Origin: Rhodospirillaceae bacterium
GTDB lineage: Bacteria; Pseudomonadota; Alphaproteobacteria; MPNO01; UBA2964
Direction of reading: 5' to 3'
Assembly (NCBI GenBank): GCA_002724505.1
Contig: PBOV01000076.1
Coordinates: 1 to 13,104 of the forward strand
DNA length: 13,104 nt
Each line of letters starts with the position of its first letter. Position 1 is the stretch's first letter. Positions 1 through 6,705 of this stretch are shown here, one piece after another. Both the position numbers and the translations under genes were made by a program. Below the pieces are notes generated by a model, which was not told the origin of the DNA, searched no databases, and saw only the letters and a list, made by a program, of their open reading frames with translations.

Positions 1-1503
1 AATATCCACCCCCGTACCAAATCTCACGCGGGCCAAACGAGAACTCTCTCCACCGTCTGTATCAATGAATTTCCTATTATTTTTAACGATTATCAAAATT
101 GGTGCCGAATTTCTTACCGATGTCTCGACATCCATCGCGGTTTCGTTGAAAGCTTCTTCTCCAACTACGATAACCACTAATTTTTCTGGGTGTGCTTTCT
201 TTGCCCCCATGCCTGCACCCAGAGACCAACCCATCGCACTCTCCACGCCAAAGCCAATAAAGGATCTCGGCTTAGATGCAATATAATGTTGTGACGTAGT
301 ACCCCTGACGGTACCCGCATCATGCAACACAATACTATTTTCTTTATCCAATAAATTTGAGAGTGTGTCGGTTACCCGGAATGGATTTATTGGAATTTCC
401 TCGGATTTTAAAAGTGGCTCACAAGCTTTAGCCCAATCTACTTTATAGTTTTTAATTTCACTGTTTCTAACAACAGCAGACTTAATTTTCTTCGCTAATA
501 GTTGAATTTTCGCTTCAGCGATTAACTGCTCAAGAACAACTTTACTATCACCCAATATCGCCAATTCCGCGACATCCTCGCGATTCAGTTCCTTCGGATC
601 TACGTCAATCTGTATATGAGGAACTTCTTTACTCGGCAAAACCTGCGTAGCATGTCTTTTAAAACCGCAGCCAATCGTAAGTATTAGATCTGCCGAGTTA
701 GCAATTTTTGTAGCCGGCAAACTGCTATAAGAGGCCTGTGCAAAGCCGCCAATACCCAAAGATAGAGGGTGCTCTTCAGGGAAAGCACTCTTGCCATTTA
801 GGGTAGTAGCAACGGGAAGTGTTAACAGCTCAGAAAGCCTTACGAGTTCATCCGTCGCCTCCGAAAACAAAATACCTGCCCCTACATATACGTACGGGTT
901 TTTTGCCGCAATCAACATCTCAATTGCAGATTTGATGGAACTGGGATCTCCACCACTTCTAATACGCTTCTGTGAACTAATAGGCACCCAAGAGGGCACA
1001 TCGACGTCCATTTTTGCAACATCAAAAGGCATCCCAATTACAACGGGACCCTGCCTGCCCGTATACATATGCATAAAGGCGCGCCTGAGTGTTCCAATTG
1101 TTTGCGACGGATGAGTTATAACGGTAGCCCACTTGCTCACAGGAGAAAAAATATCGACGAATGGAATTTCTTTAGTCTGCCTGCTAGCGATTTCAGCCGC
1201 ATTATTATGCCCAGCGATGAACAATACAGGCACCGAGTCTCCCCAACTATTTACTAATCCGCACATTAAATTAGCAGCCGCCGGCCCAGAGTCCGTAAAA
1301 GCAACCGCCGGCCGGCCAGTCGCACGGGCAAACCCATCACAAATATCAAATGCCACGCGTTCTTGGCGTGTATACATCAGGTCAATTTCATCACGACTGG
1401 CAATCTGATCCAGGAAAGGTCCAATTTGTTGCCCGGACATTCCCGCAGCCAAGCTGACGCCCTCACTGACTATATAATTCGCGATTAATTCCGCTACTTG
1501 CAT
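1..1503 (-). CDS. ThDP-dependent enzyme of the acetolactate synthase/benzoylformate decarboxylase family (3' end missing)
   Basis: An open frame of 501 codons starts at ATG 1503 and runs off the window without a stop. The three-domain ThDP architecture is clear. The PYR domain covers about residues 1-165 and carries the cofactor-activating glutamate, E48, in RQERVAFDICDGFAR. The central domain covers about 185-320 (for example VPHIQIDVDP). The PP domain begins about 350. The metal/ThDP motif starts at G448 but reads GEEAF instead of the usual GDG-A/S-F; N475-N476 close the motif at normal spacing (24 residues after E450). Family members cleave or join 2-oxo acids through a ThDP carbanion; the substrate here cannot be assigned. 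AGGA lies 11 bp before the ATG. The gene follows the CMD-like gene by 41 bp, so the two are probably co-transcribed. Acetolactate synthase proper is unlikely given the catabolic context and the divergent motif. Confidence 0.9.
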   Translation of the reverse strand, partial: MQVAELIANYIVSEGVSLAAGMSGQQIGPFLDQIASRDEIDLMYTRQERVAFDICDGFARATGRPAVAFTDSGPAAANLMCGLVNSWGDSVPVLFIAGHNNAAEIASRQTKEIPFVDIFSPVSKWATVITHPSQTIGTLRRAFMHMYTGRQGPVVIGMPFDVAKMDVDVPSWVPISSQKRIRSGGDPSSIKSAIEMLIAAKNPYVYVGAGILFSEATDELVRLSELLTLPVATTLNGKSAFPEEHPLSLGIGGFAQASYSSLPATKIANSADLILTIGCGFKRHATQVLPSKEVPHIQIDVDPKELNREDVAELAILGDSKVVLEQLIAEAKIQLLAKKIKSAVVRNSEIKNYKVDWAKACEPLLKSEEIPINPFRVTDTLSNLLDKENSIVLHDAGTVRGTTSQHYIASKPRSFIGFGVESAMGWSLGAGMGAKKAHPEKLVVIVVGEEAFNETAMDVETSVRNSAPILIIVKNNRKFIDTDGGESSRLARVRFGTGVDI

Positions 1504-1544
1504 TGTCTCAGTGATCCTTTTGTTCTCTCGCAAAAATTAGAACC

Positions 1545-2132
1545 TTACTCATGTTTTCCAACTACCCAACCCTGCTTTGTTAAATACTTTTCAGCAATTG
1601 ATTTTGGATAACTTTCTAATTTAGTTGCTAACGTATCGTTTACTCGATTGTAGAACCCAAATACTCCAATTACCGATAATATTTCTACTATCGCTTCTTC
1701 ATCATAAAATTTTTTCAAGTTGTCAAAATCCTCGTCCGTGACAGCGTTTGGGGTTTGCACGGCACTCTGCGCTAAACGCAGTGCTGCCCTTTCGGCTTCG
1801 GTAAAAAGATCACTCGTTTCGTAGCTCCACAGTTGATCCTCTTTCTCAGCGGTCAAGCCCATATCAATAGCAAACCCAGCATTATGAGCGGCACAGTAGT
1901 TGCAACCCGCCGAGAGACTGGATAACTGAGCGACCATATTCTTAAGCTCTTTGGATACTTTGCCGTCGGATATTGTAACACGTCTAAGTTCCCTTAAAGC
2001 TCTTAAAATTTCCGGCTTGCGGGCTAAAACACGAAGTAAATTTGGAACTTCTCGTCCCCTTTTGTCAGCATCGTAAAAAAGCTCTTCAAATTCCGGCATT
2101 TCCTCTCGTTTTAATGGAGATAGTCTTGACAT
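1545..2132 (-). CDS. Carboxymuconolactone decarboxylase/AhpD-family protein
   Basis: The gene encodes 195 residues of mostly helical AhpD/CMD-fold sequence. The core runs from about residue 45 to 110 and contains the redox-type motif CNYCAAHN with C77, C80 and H83. Two cysteines spaced CxxC next to a histidine are typical of the peroxidase-like branch (AhpD-like, alkylhydroperoxidase activity) rather than of the true gamma-carboxymuconolactone decarboxylases. The histidine is three residues after the second cysteine instead of the four seen in AhpD, a spacing I believe occurs in some CMD-family members. The start at ATG 2132 is supported by AGGA (2142-2145) nine bases upstream. It is the first gene of a two-gene unit with the ThDP enzyme and is divergent from the LysR gene. 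The cellular role (peroxide defence or a ring-fission step) is not determined. Confidence 0.88.
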   Translation of the reverse strand: MSRLSPLKREEMPEFEELFYDADKRGREVPNLLRVLARKPEILRALRELRRVTISDGKVSKELKNMVAQLSSLSAGCNYCAAHNAGFAIDMGLTAEKEDQLWSYETSDLFTEAERAALRLAQSAVQTPNAVTDEDFDNLKKFYDEEAIVEILSVIGVFGFYNRVNDTLATKLESYPKSIAEKYLTKQGWVVGKHE

Positions 2133-2141
2133 AATTTCTAT

Positions 2142-2145
2142 TCCT
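2142..2145 (-). promoter_or_regulatory. Ribosome binding site of the CMD-like gene
   Basis: AGGA on the minus strand, nine bases before ATG 2132. It supports that start. Confidence 0.6.
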
Positions 2146-2261
2146 AAGGCTTAACCCCTGGCCCAAAAAATGATCTTCCCTCAAAAAACATAAAGCTTTG
2201 CGTTACGCACAAAAAATATTTTCAGAATTTGCACCGCAAAGACTATTAAAAAACTTCCCAC

Positions 2262-2279
2262 TAGAATCCCATAATTCTA
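2262..2279. promoter_or_regulatory. Perfect inverted repeat, candidate LysR-regulator operator
   Basis: TAGAAT (2262-2267) and its exact reverse complement ATTCTA (2274-2279) are separated by six bases. T2267 and A2279 also satisfy the T-N11-A spacing typical of LysR-family sites. The repeat lies in the 244-bp AT-rich gap between the divergent CMD-like and LysR genes, about 130 bp from the CMD start and 70-95 bp from the LysR start, where an autoregulatory LysR operator is expected. A second weaker dyad, CAAA (2291-2294) and TTTG (2303-2306), lies next to it. The operator role is inferred from position and symmetry. No convincing -35/-10 pair could be chosen in this AT-rich stretch. Confidence 0.45.
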
Positions 2280-2376
2280 ATATTTTGCATCAAACTATTC
2301 GATTTGTTAAATATATAATTTATCTATTTACATAACTAAAAAGAATGTAATCGAATCTAGAGAACTAAAATATTTT

Positions 2377-3273
2377 GTGGAAACAATAGAATTAGGTGGA
2401 ATTACAAAGGCTTCACGGTCTTTGAACATAACTCAACCAGCGCTGTCAAAAACCATCTCAAATTTAGAAAAAAAACTAAAATGCATTCTTTTGGAACGCG
2501 GAAGATTTGGAATAAGGCCAACCGAATTTGGAGAAGAGTTATATCTCCGTTCAAAATCGATAATTACAGAATTACAAAGAGCGGAAACGGTATTAAAAGA
2601 AATGACCGGGGGTACATCTTCTTTATCAATTGGAGCTCTCCCAAGTCTCTCCATCACACCCGTCGCCGAAACCATTTTAAACCTCGTTTCTTCAAAACAA
2701 AACGTCCGCATTCAGTTAATAGAGAAACCCAGTGTTGATCTTATCCCCGCCTTAAGAAGGGGAGAATTTGAAGTAGCATTGTCGACATTACATCCGAACC
2801 AACAACTCAATGGCTTAGTCGAAACAATCCTTTTTTATGATCGGCCCACTATCGTTGTCGCAAAAAATCATCCCTTATTGAACAAAACTGAAATTTCAAT
2901 AAAAGACACATTAAATTATGGGTGGATTTTACCCCGAAAGGGAGCCCAGCACAGAGTTATTCTAGAAAACCACTTTAAAAAATTTGGTTATTCAATTCCT
3001 CAAGAAATTATAGAAAGTCAATCAGTTACATTTACACAAGCACTCCTAACGGCGAGTGATTTCATCGGCATTTTGCCAAATCATAGCATCCAATCATGGG
3101 GCCAAAACCAATCAACTTGCCCAATTAATGTCGGGTCGCCATTGCCGGAGCGAACAATCGGCATGATACACAGAGCTGGACACGCGTTACCCCTGCCATT
3201 CAAAACATTCTTAGAAATGCTTCTAATAACCTGCGAAGGTTTAGGAATTAGAACTCAGGACCCAGCTCAATAG
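2377..3273 (+). CDS. LysR-family transcriptional regulator (start uncertain)
   Basis: The protein has an N-terminal winged helix-turn-helix (GGITKASRSLNITQPALSKT, then a linker helix) and a C-terminal periplasmic-binding-protein-like effector domain from about residue 85 to 290. Total length is about 300, normal for the family. GTG 2377 is the only ordinary start in frame, but it cuts the first DNA-binding helix in half. The frame continues upstream through codons reading ESRELKYF, the usual LysR N-terminus, back to ATC 2350, with a stop at 2308-2310. An ATG at 2345 is out of frame and is followed at once by TAA. The gene is divergent from the CMD-like/ThDP pair and convergent with the NIPSNAP operon (22 bp between stops). 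It is likely to regulate one or both in response to a pathway compound. It could instead be a recently damaged gene. Confidence 0.85.
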   Translation: METIELGGITKASRSLNITQPALSKTISNLEKKLKCILLERGRFGIRPTEFGEELYLRSKSIITELQRAETVLKEMTGGTSSLSIGALPSLSITPVAETILNLVSSKQNVRIQLIEKPSVDLIPALRRGEFEVALSTLHPNQQLNGLVETILFYDRPTIVVAKNHPLLNKTEISIKDTLNYGWILPRKGAQHRVILENHFKKFGYSIPQEIIESQSVTFTQALLTASDFIGILPNHSIQSWGQNQSTCPINVGSPLPERTIGMIHRAGHALPLPFKTFLEMLLITCEGLGIRTQDPAQ

Positions 3274-3295
3274 TGAGTTATATAGGGACACTCTT

Positions 3296-3913
3296 TTATT
3301 GAATCGGCGAGAACGGGGCCGCAAAAAGGATTTTGTTGTCCTGTTGTAAAAGTTCATCTCCTCCACCTTTTGGCGGCCAAATTCCTTTAGCTGCCGCTTC
3401 AGCACGAACTTCCGCGCGATGGTTTAAACTTTCGTAAGGCCAAATATGGACGAATTTATTTAGAGGACCAAGCTCAGTCGTCATTGCCATCAAGAGTGGA
3501 GAAAGTTTTTCTCTCTCTTCAAGGGCCTCCCCCCAACGTTCTTGGATACCACCAACCGAATGTGGTTTAATTGTATAACTTCTCCACTCAAATACGGGAC
3601 CAAAATTGCCAGGCTTGAATTCAGGAGTGAAGGGAAACGGAATAAATATTTCGGAAAGCTGTTCATCAAGAAACTCTGAAATATGGGGCGGCCAGTTAGG
3701 GGAAGCTGCTGCTTTGGCACGGGTCTCTGTTCGATCAGCTAAATCGTTATATGGCCAAATATGGATAATCTCATTCAACGGTCCTATATCGGAATAAAAG
3801 AAAGCTGAAATTTCTGAGTATTTCTTACGATCCTCGTAGGCCTCCCCAAATCGATTCATTACCTCGCCTTGTGATCGAGGCTTTAGTCTGTAGGTCCGTA
3901 CTTCGTATAGCAT
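3296..3913 (-). CDS. Double NIPSNAP-domain protein
   Basis: The 205-residue protein holds two tandem copies of the dimeric alpha-beta-barrel NIPSNAP fold. Copy 1 starts YEVRTYRLKP (about residues 3-85) and copy 2 starts FEWRSYTIKP (about 109-190). Each copy contains a GPLN--HIWPY block and ends in a conserved WPP. NIPSNAP proteins are small, often linked to catabolic operons, and their reaction is mostly unknown; some relatives of the ferredoxin-like barrel fold are isomerases or monooxygenases. ATG 3913 is preceded by a GGGAGAG-like ribosome binding site. It is the last gene of the five-gene minus operon, 66 bp after the racemase-fold gene, and its stop faces the LysR stop. There is no signal peptide, so it is cytoplasmic. 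Confidence 0.88.
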   Translation of the reverse strand: MLYEVRTYRLKPRSQGEVMNRFGEAYEDRKKYSEISAFFYSDIGPLNEIIHIWPYNDLADRTETRAKAAASPNWPPHISEFLDEQLSEIFIPFPFTPEFKPGNFGPVFEWRSYTIKPHSVGGIQERWGEALEEREKLSPLLMAMTTELGPLNKFVHIWPYESLNHRAEVRAEAAAKGIWPPKGGGDELLQQDNKILFAAPFSPIQ

Positions 3914-3979
3914 TAGGCTCTCCCTTTATCATTAACAGCGTTGGTTTAACCCAAACAAATGTTTATTTCGTAAACTATT

Positions 3980-4774
3980 TTATTCTGCTGCAGCCATAGG
4001 GGTTGCAGCGAAATTATCAGGCAGTTTTTTAAAGTCAGTTAACAATGGTCCAAAACCTTCAATTGTATCCTCTATACCATTATCCCGAAGGGCATACCAA
4101 TAAGTTGCCGTGTTAATTGCTAGAACTGGCTTTCCGAGCATTTTTTCCGCCATCGGGGCGAGACTTGCCATCGCCAGATTAGTGCCGACTTGAACAATTG
4201 CCTCAACGTTATCGCCATTGACTTCCATAATCGCTTCAGCGAGCTCTGCTTCAGTGACATGCGCAATAAGGACAGGGCTTTTGCATTTAAGGCCTTTGAG
4301 GGTAACAACCTCAAAACCACAATCAGTAAAGAACTGACGTACATTTTTGTCACCAACCGGCCAGTAAGGAGTAATTACCGCAATACGTTTGATATCACCA
4401 TAACACTTTAAAGCTGCCTGACAGGCATCGGAGCCCATAGCAACTTTCAGCCCCGATAGTTTCTCCATCCGGGCCTTCAACTCGATACTAGTCTGCAAAC
4501 CACCCCAAAATGTCTCAGACGACATTCCCATAATAAGAGAATCTGGATGACAGGTTAAAATTCTGTGAACTGCGTTATCCATTTCTAGTCGAATATTTTC
4601 CATGAGTTTATTAAAATCTTCATCGCTCTCAACCGGATCATCTGGGATCCAAACTCTCGAAAAATGATTAGTTACCCCACGCGGGCGCATATCCTCAAAT
4701 TCCGGTTGAACGGATGTGTTAGTGGAAGGAGCGATGACACCAAATTTCTTCCTCCAGCCCAAAGAGTCTACCAT
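3980..4774 (-). CDS. Asp/Glu racemase-superfamily protein, arylmalonate decarboxylase/maleate isomerase type, lacking the catalytic cysteines
   Basis: The protein is 264 residues counted from ATG 4774. A TTG six bases upstream (4780) is also in frame but lies only 3 bp from the AGGA at 4784-4787, against 9 bp for the ATG. The fold signature is GVIAPSTNTSVQPEFE near the N-terminus (PSTNT about 16-20), AVITPYWP about 132-139, and VGTNLAM followed by LGKPVLAINTATYW. These match maleate isomerase and arylmalonate decarboxylase. In that family the catalytic cysteines fall in the first half-site (here GMSSETFWGG, about 83-92) and in the block reading SCTN or SCGG (here VGTN, G197). Both cysteines are absent. 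Serines 85 and 86 sit where arylmalonate decarboxylase has its dioxyanion-hole Thr-Ser. Chemistry is therefore uncertain. It follows the hydrolase gene by 6 bp and is surely co-transcribed with it. Confidence 0.85.
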   Translation of the reverse strand: MVDSLGWRKKFGVIAPSTNTSVQPEFEDMRPRGVTNHFSRVWIPDDPVESDEDFNKLMENIRLEMDNAVHRILTCHPDSLIMGMSSETFWGGLQTSIELKARMEKLSGLKVAMGSDACQAALKCYGDIKRIAVITPYWPVGDKNVRQFFTDCGFEVVTLKGLKCKSPVLIAHVTEAELAEAIMEVNGDNVEAIVQVGTNLAMASLAPMAEKMLGKPVLAINTATYWYALRDNGIEDTIEGFGPLLTDFKKLPDNFAATPMAAAE

Positions 4775-4780
4775 AGTCAA

Positions 4781-5443
4781 TTATCCTTTTTTGCTTTGTG
4801 TTTGCCCCGGATACAATGAATCGAGTTCGGATAGAACTTCGGAAAGTGGTATTACGTCGGCATATTTTTGATCCATATCAAATAAATTTGCCTCGTGGGG
4901 GCCTTCGGCACGGTCGCCTGAGCATTCCTTAGGAACTATAGGACGAAATCCATTACCCATACTGTCGACTACCGTTGCCCTAACACAACCAGATGTCGTG
5001 CAACCGGTAACAATCGCCGTATCAACACCTTTCATTGAAAGCCAACCAGCTAGGTCAGTTCCAAAGAATGCTGACGGGTAATGTTTCTCAACAATACGCT
5101 CGCCGGCCCTTGGTTCTAACTGATCAACAACCTTTACTGCATCGGTTCCTCTAACTAAACCATCACGCATTCGCGGCATCTTAAGATTAAAAATACCATC
5201 TTCAGCGCCATCTTGGGAGTAACAGTGAACCGTGTAGGCAATGGGTAAGCCTAGGTGTCGGGCTTTAGCTAACAACACCTCTGTATTATCAATAGCGTCT
5301 TGAATATTTCCTCCGCCAAAGGCGTCCGGATCATTAAACCCATTTATAAAGTCTACTATTATAAGTGCCGGGTTTTTCCCAAACCCCATTCTCGCACCCA
5401 GGCCCTGCTTTTGGTATACCTCTAAATCCTTTTCCTTTGTCAT
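4781..5443 (-). CDS. Isochorismatase-family cysteine hydrolase (N-carbamoylsarcosine amidase/maleamate amidase-like)
   Basis: The protein is 220 residues from ATG 5443. The triad of the family is complete: D31 in VDFINGF, K120 in EKHYPSAF, and the nucleophile C153 in TGCTTSGCVRATVVD, with the Thr-rich segment just before the cysteine. The long N-terminal arm and the FFGTDL and GDRAEGPHEANLFD blocks place it closest to N-carbamoylsarcosine amidohydrolase and maleamate amidase rather than nicotinamidase or true isochorismatase. The expected reaction is hydrolysis of an amide or carbamoyl C-N bond, releasing ammonia. An in-frame TTG at 5449 is only 2 bp from the AGGA (5452-5455), whereas the ATG is 8 bp away and is preferred. 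The gene is 18-24 bp after the MFS gene and immediately before the racemase-fold gene. The exact substrate is not determinable. Confidence 0.9.
   Translation of the reverse strand: MTKEKDLEVYQKQGLGARMGFGKNPALIIVDFINGFNDPDAFGGGNIQDAIDNTEVLLAKARHLGLPIAYTVHCYSQDGAEDGIFNLKMPRMRDGLVRGTDAVKVVDQLEPRAGERIVEKHYPSAFFGTDLAGWLSMKGVDTAIVTGCTTSGCVRATVVDSMGNGFRPIVPKECSGDRAEGPHEANLFDMDQKYADVIPLSEVLSELDSLYPGQTQSKKG
4784..4787 (-). promoter_or_regulatory. Ribosome binding site deciding the racemase-fold gene start
   Basis: AGGA overlaps the last codons of the hydrolase gene. It is 9 bp before ATG 4774 and 3 bp before TTG 4780, so it favours the ATG and suggests translational coupling. Confidence 0.6.
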
Positions 5444-5451
5444 ACCCAAAT

Positions 5452-5455
5452 TCCT
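5452..5455 (-). promoter_or_regulatory. Ribosome binding site deciding the cysteine hydrolase start
   Basis: AGGA on the minus strand, 8 bp before ATG 5443 and only 2 bp before the in-frame TTG 5449. It selects the ATG. Confidence 0.6.
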
Positions 5456-5467
5456 ATAATGCTTTAG

Positions 5468-6691
5468 CTAATTGAACGATACGCTCCTTTGCCGAGTGAA
5501 TACTACCGTAAGCACCGATATTGAAATTGCTGTTGCCAGCAGAACATAATAGAGCTGAGGACTTTCGAGGTCCATAATCCATCCAAACAAAACGGGGCCA
5601 ATAAAATTCCCCACACTCATACCCGTAGAAGTAAACCCAAAGGCAACACCCGCCGAGCCTTCCGGCGCGGACTTTCGCGTCAAGATATCACGGGAGGGGC
5701 TGCTAATTCCATAAAACAGTCCGCTTAACAGCATTCCGGCTAATAAAACGATCATTAATCCTGCACCAAAGGCAAGAGCAAGAACAGAGAGGCCCATGGC
5801 GAGAATACCAATTGACGCTACTAAGTTATGCCTGTCGGTTCGATCTGCTAGCCAACCGCCTATTAACACGCCAGCGGATAGGGCGACTAAATGAGCCGTC
5901 AAAATTGCACCTGCAAAATCTTTCTCAACATCAAAAATTGAAATATTCGCAACAATTGAAAATGCCATAATTCCAGAAGTCGCCATAGCTGTAAGTAGAT
6001 AAAATAACATCATCATCACAAGAGGAAGTGAAAACATAATTTCCAGAGTCTCTCGCATATCGAACCCACCAGATTCTATAACCCCAGAATTATTTTTCGT
6101 TTCCCTAGCGTCATCTAGATAACCGGAACGCCATAACATCCCTAAAGTTATAATGGCACCCACAAGACCCACGGTAAGAAGTGCGTTTCGCCAATCCATT
6201 AATAGGGCCATTGGCAACATAATTAAGGATGCCCCAGCCCACCCAAGGTACCCCATAAACGAATGAATGCTAACGGCGCGACCAAAGATGTTGTTATCAA
6301 GCTTTGCGGCTAGAATCGAGAAATCAGCGGGATGAAACACGCTATTTCCAATTCCCGCCACGCCAAACAAAATTAAAAGCTCCCAATAGCCCGCGCAAAA
6401 CCCCGCTAAGAAGAGGCAAATACTTATAATCGCCATACCACCAATAAGAATGAAACGCCCGCCATACCGATCAACGAGAACGCCGGCAGGAATTTGACCT
6501 ATAGCGGTAGTCGCCGCAAAAGCTGATACAATTCCTCCAAGAGCCGTAAAGCTTAGATTAAGTTCAGGCTTAATTAACAAAAAAAGTGGCGGCAATGACA
6601 GCATTACAAAGTGGCTGAAAAAATGACCAGTGCTAACCAAAGCAAGGACCCAGCGGCGCTCTTCCCCTTTAAAATCAGCAATTCCGGTCAA
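5468..6691 (-). CDS. Major facilitator superfamily transporter
   Basis: The 407-residue hydrophobic protein has about twelve membrane segments in two halves, separated by a charged loop near residues 195-215 (DDARETKNNSGVIESGG). MFS motif A is present between segments 2 and 3 as GVLVDRYGGR (G70, D74, R75, G77), with a weaker second-half equivalent GWLADRTDRH. It is an inner-membrane secondary carrier. In this operon it most likely imports the substrate of the neighbouring enzymes, but efflux cannot be excluded because related carriers such as the fosmidomycin-resistance group export. The start is TTG 6691, backed by AGGA (6699-6702) 7 bp upstream; the next methionine is inside the first membrane segment. 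The gene begins 14 bp after the SDR stop. Confidence 0.92.
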   Translation of the reverse strand: MTGIADFKGEERRWVLALVSTGHFFSHFVMLSLPPLFLLIKPELNLSFTALGGIVSAFAATTAIGQIPAGVLVDRYGGRFILIGGMAIISICLFLAGFCAGYWELLILFGVAGIGNSVFHPADFSILAAKLDNNIFGRAVSIHSFMGYLGWAGASLIMLPMALLMDWRNALLTVGLVGAIITLGMLWRSGYLDDARETKNNSGVIESGGFDMRETLEIMFSLPLVMMMLFYLLTAMATSGIMAFSIVANISIFDVEKDFAGAILTAHLVALSAGVLIGGWLADRTDRHNLVASIGILAMGLSVLALAFGAGLMIVLLAGMLLSGLFYGISSPSRDILTRKSAPEGSAGVAFGFTSTGMSVGNFIGPVLFGWIMDLESPQLYYVLLATAISISVLTVVFTRQRSVSFN

Positions 6692-6698
6692 AATTAAA

Positions 6699-6702
6699 TC
6701 CT
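6699..6702 (-). promoter_or_regulatory. Ribosome binding site supporting the TTG start of the MFS gene
   Basis: AGGA lies 7 bp before TTG 6691, inside the 14-bp gap after the SDR stop codon. No ATG is available at a plausible distance. Confidence 0.6.
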
Positions 6703-6705
6703 ATT

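Noticed and set aside
791..1408. Overlapping plus-strand frames opposite the ThDP gene
   Set aside because: They are antisense shadows of a well-supported enzyme and show no domain or ribosome binding site.
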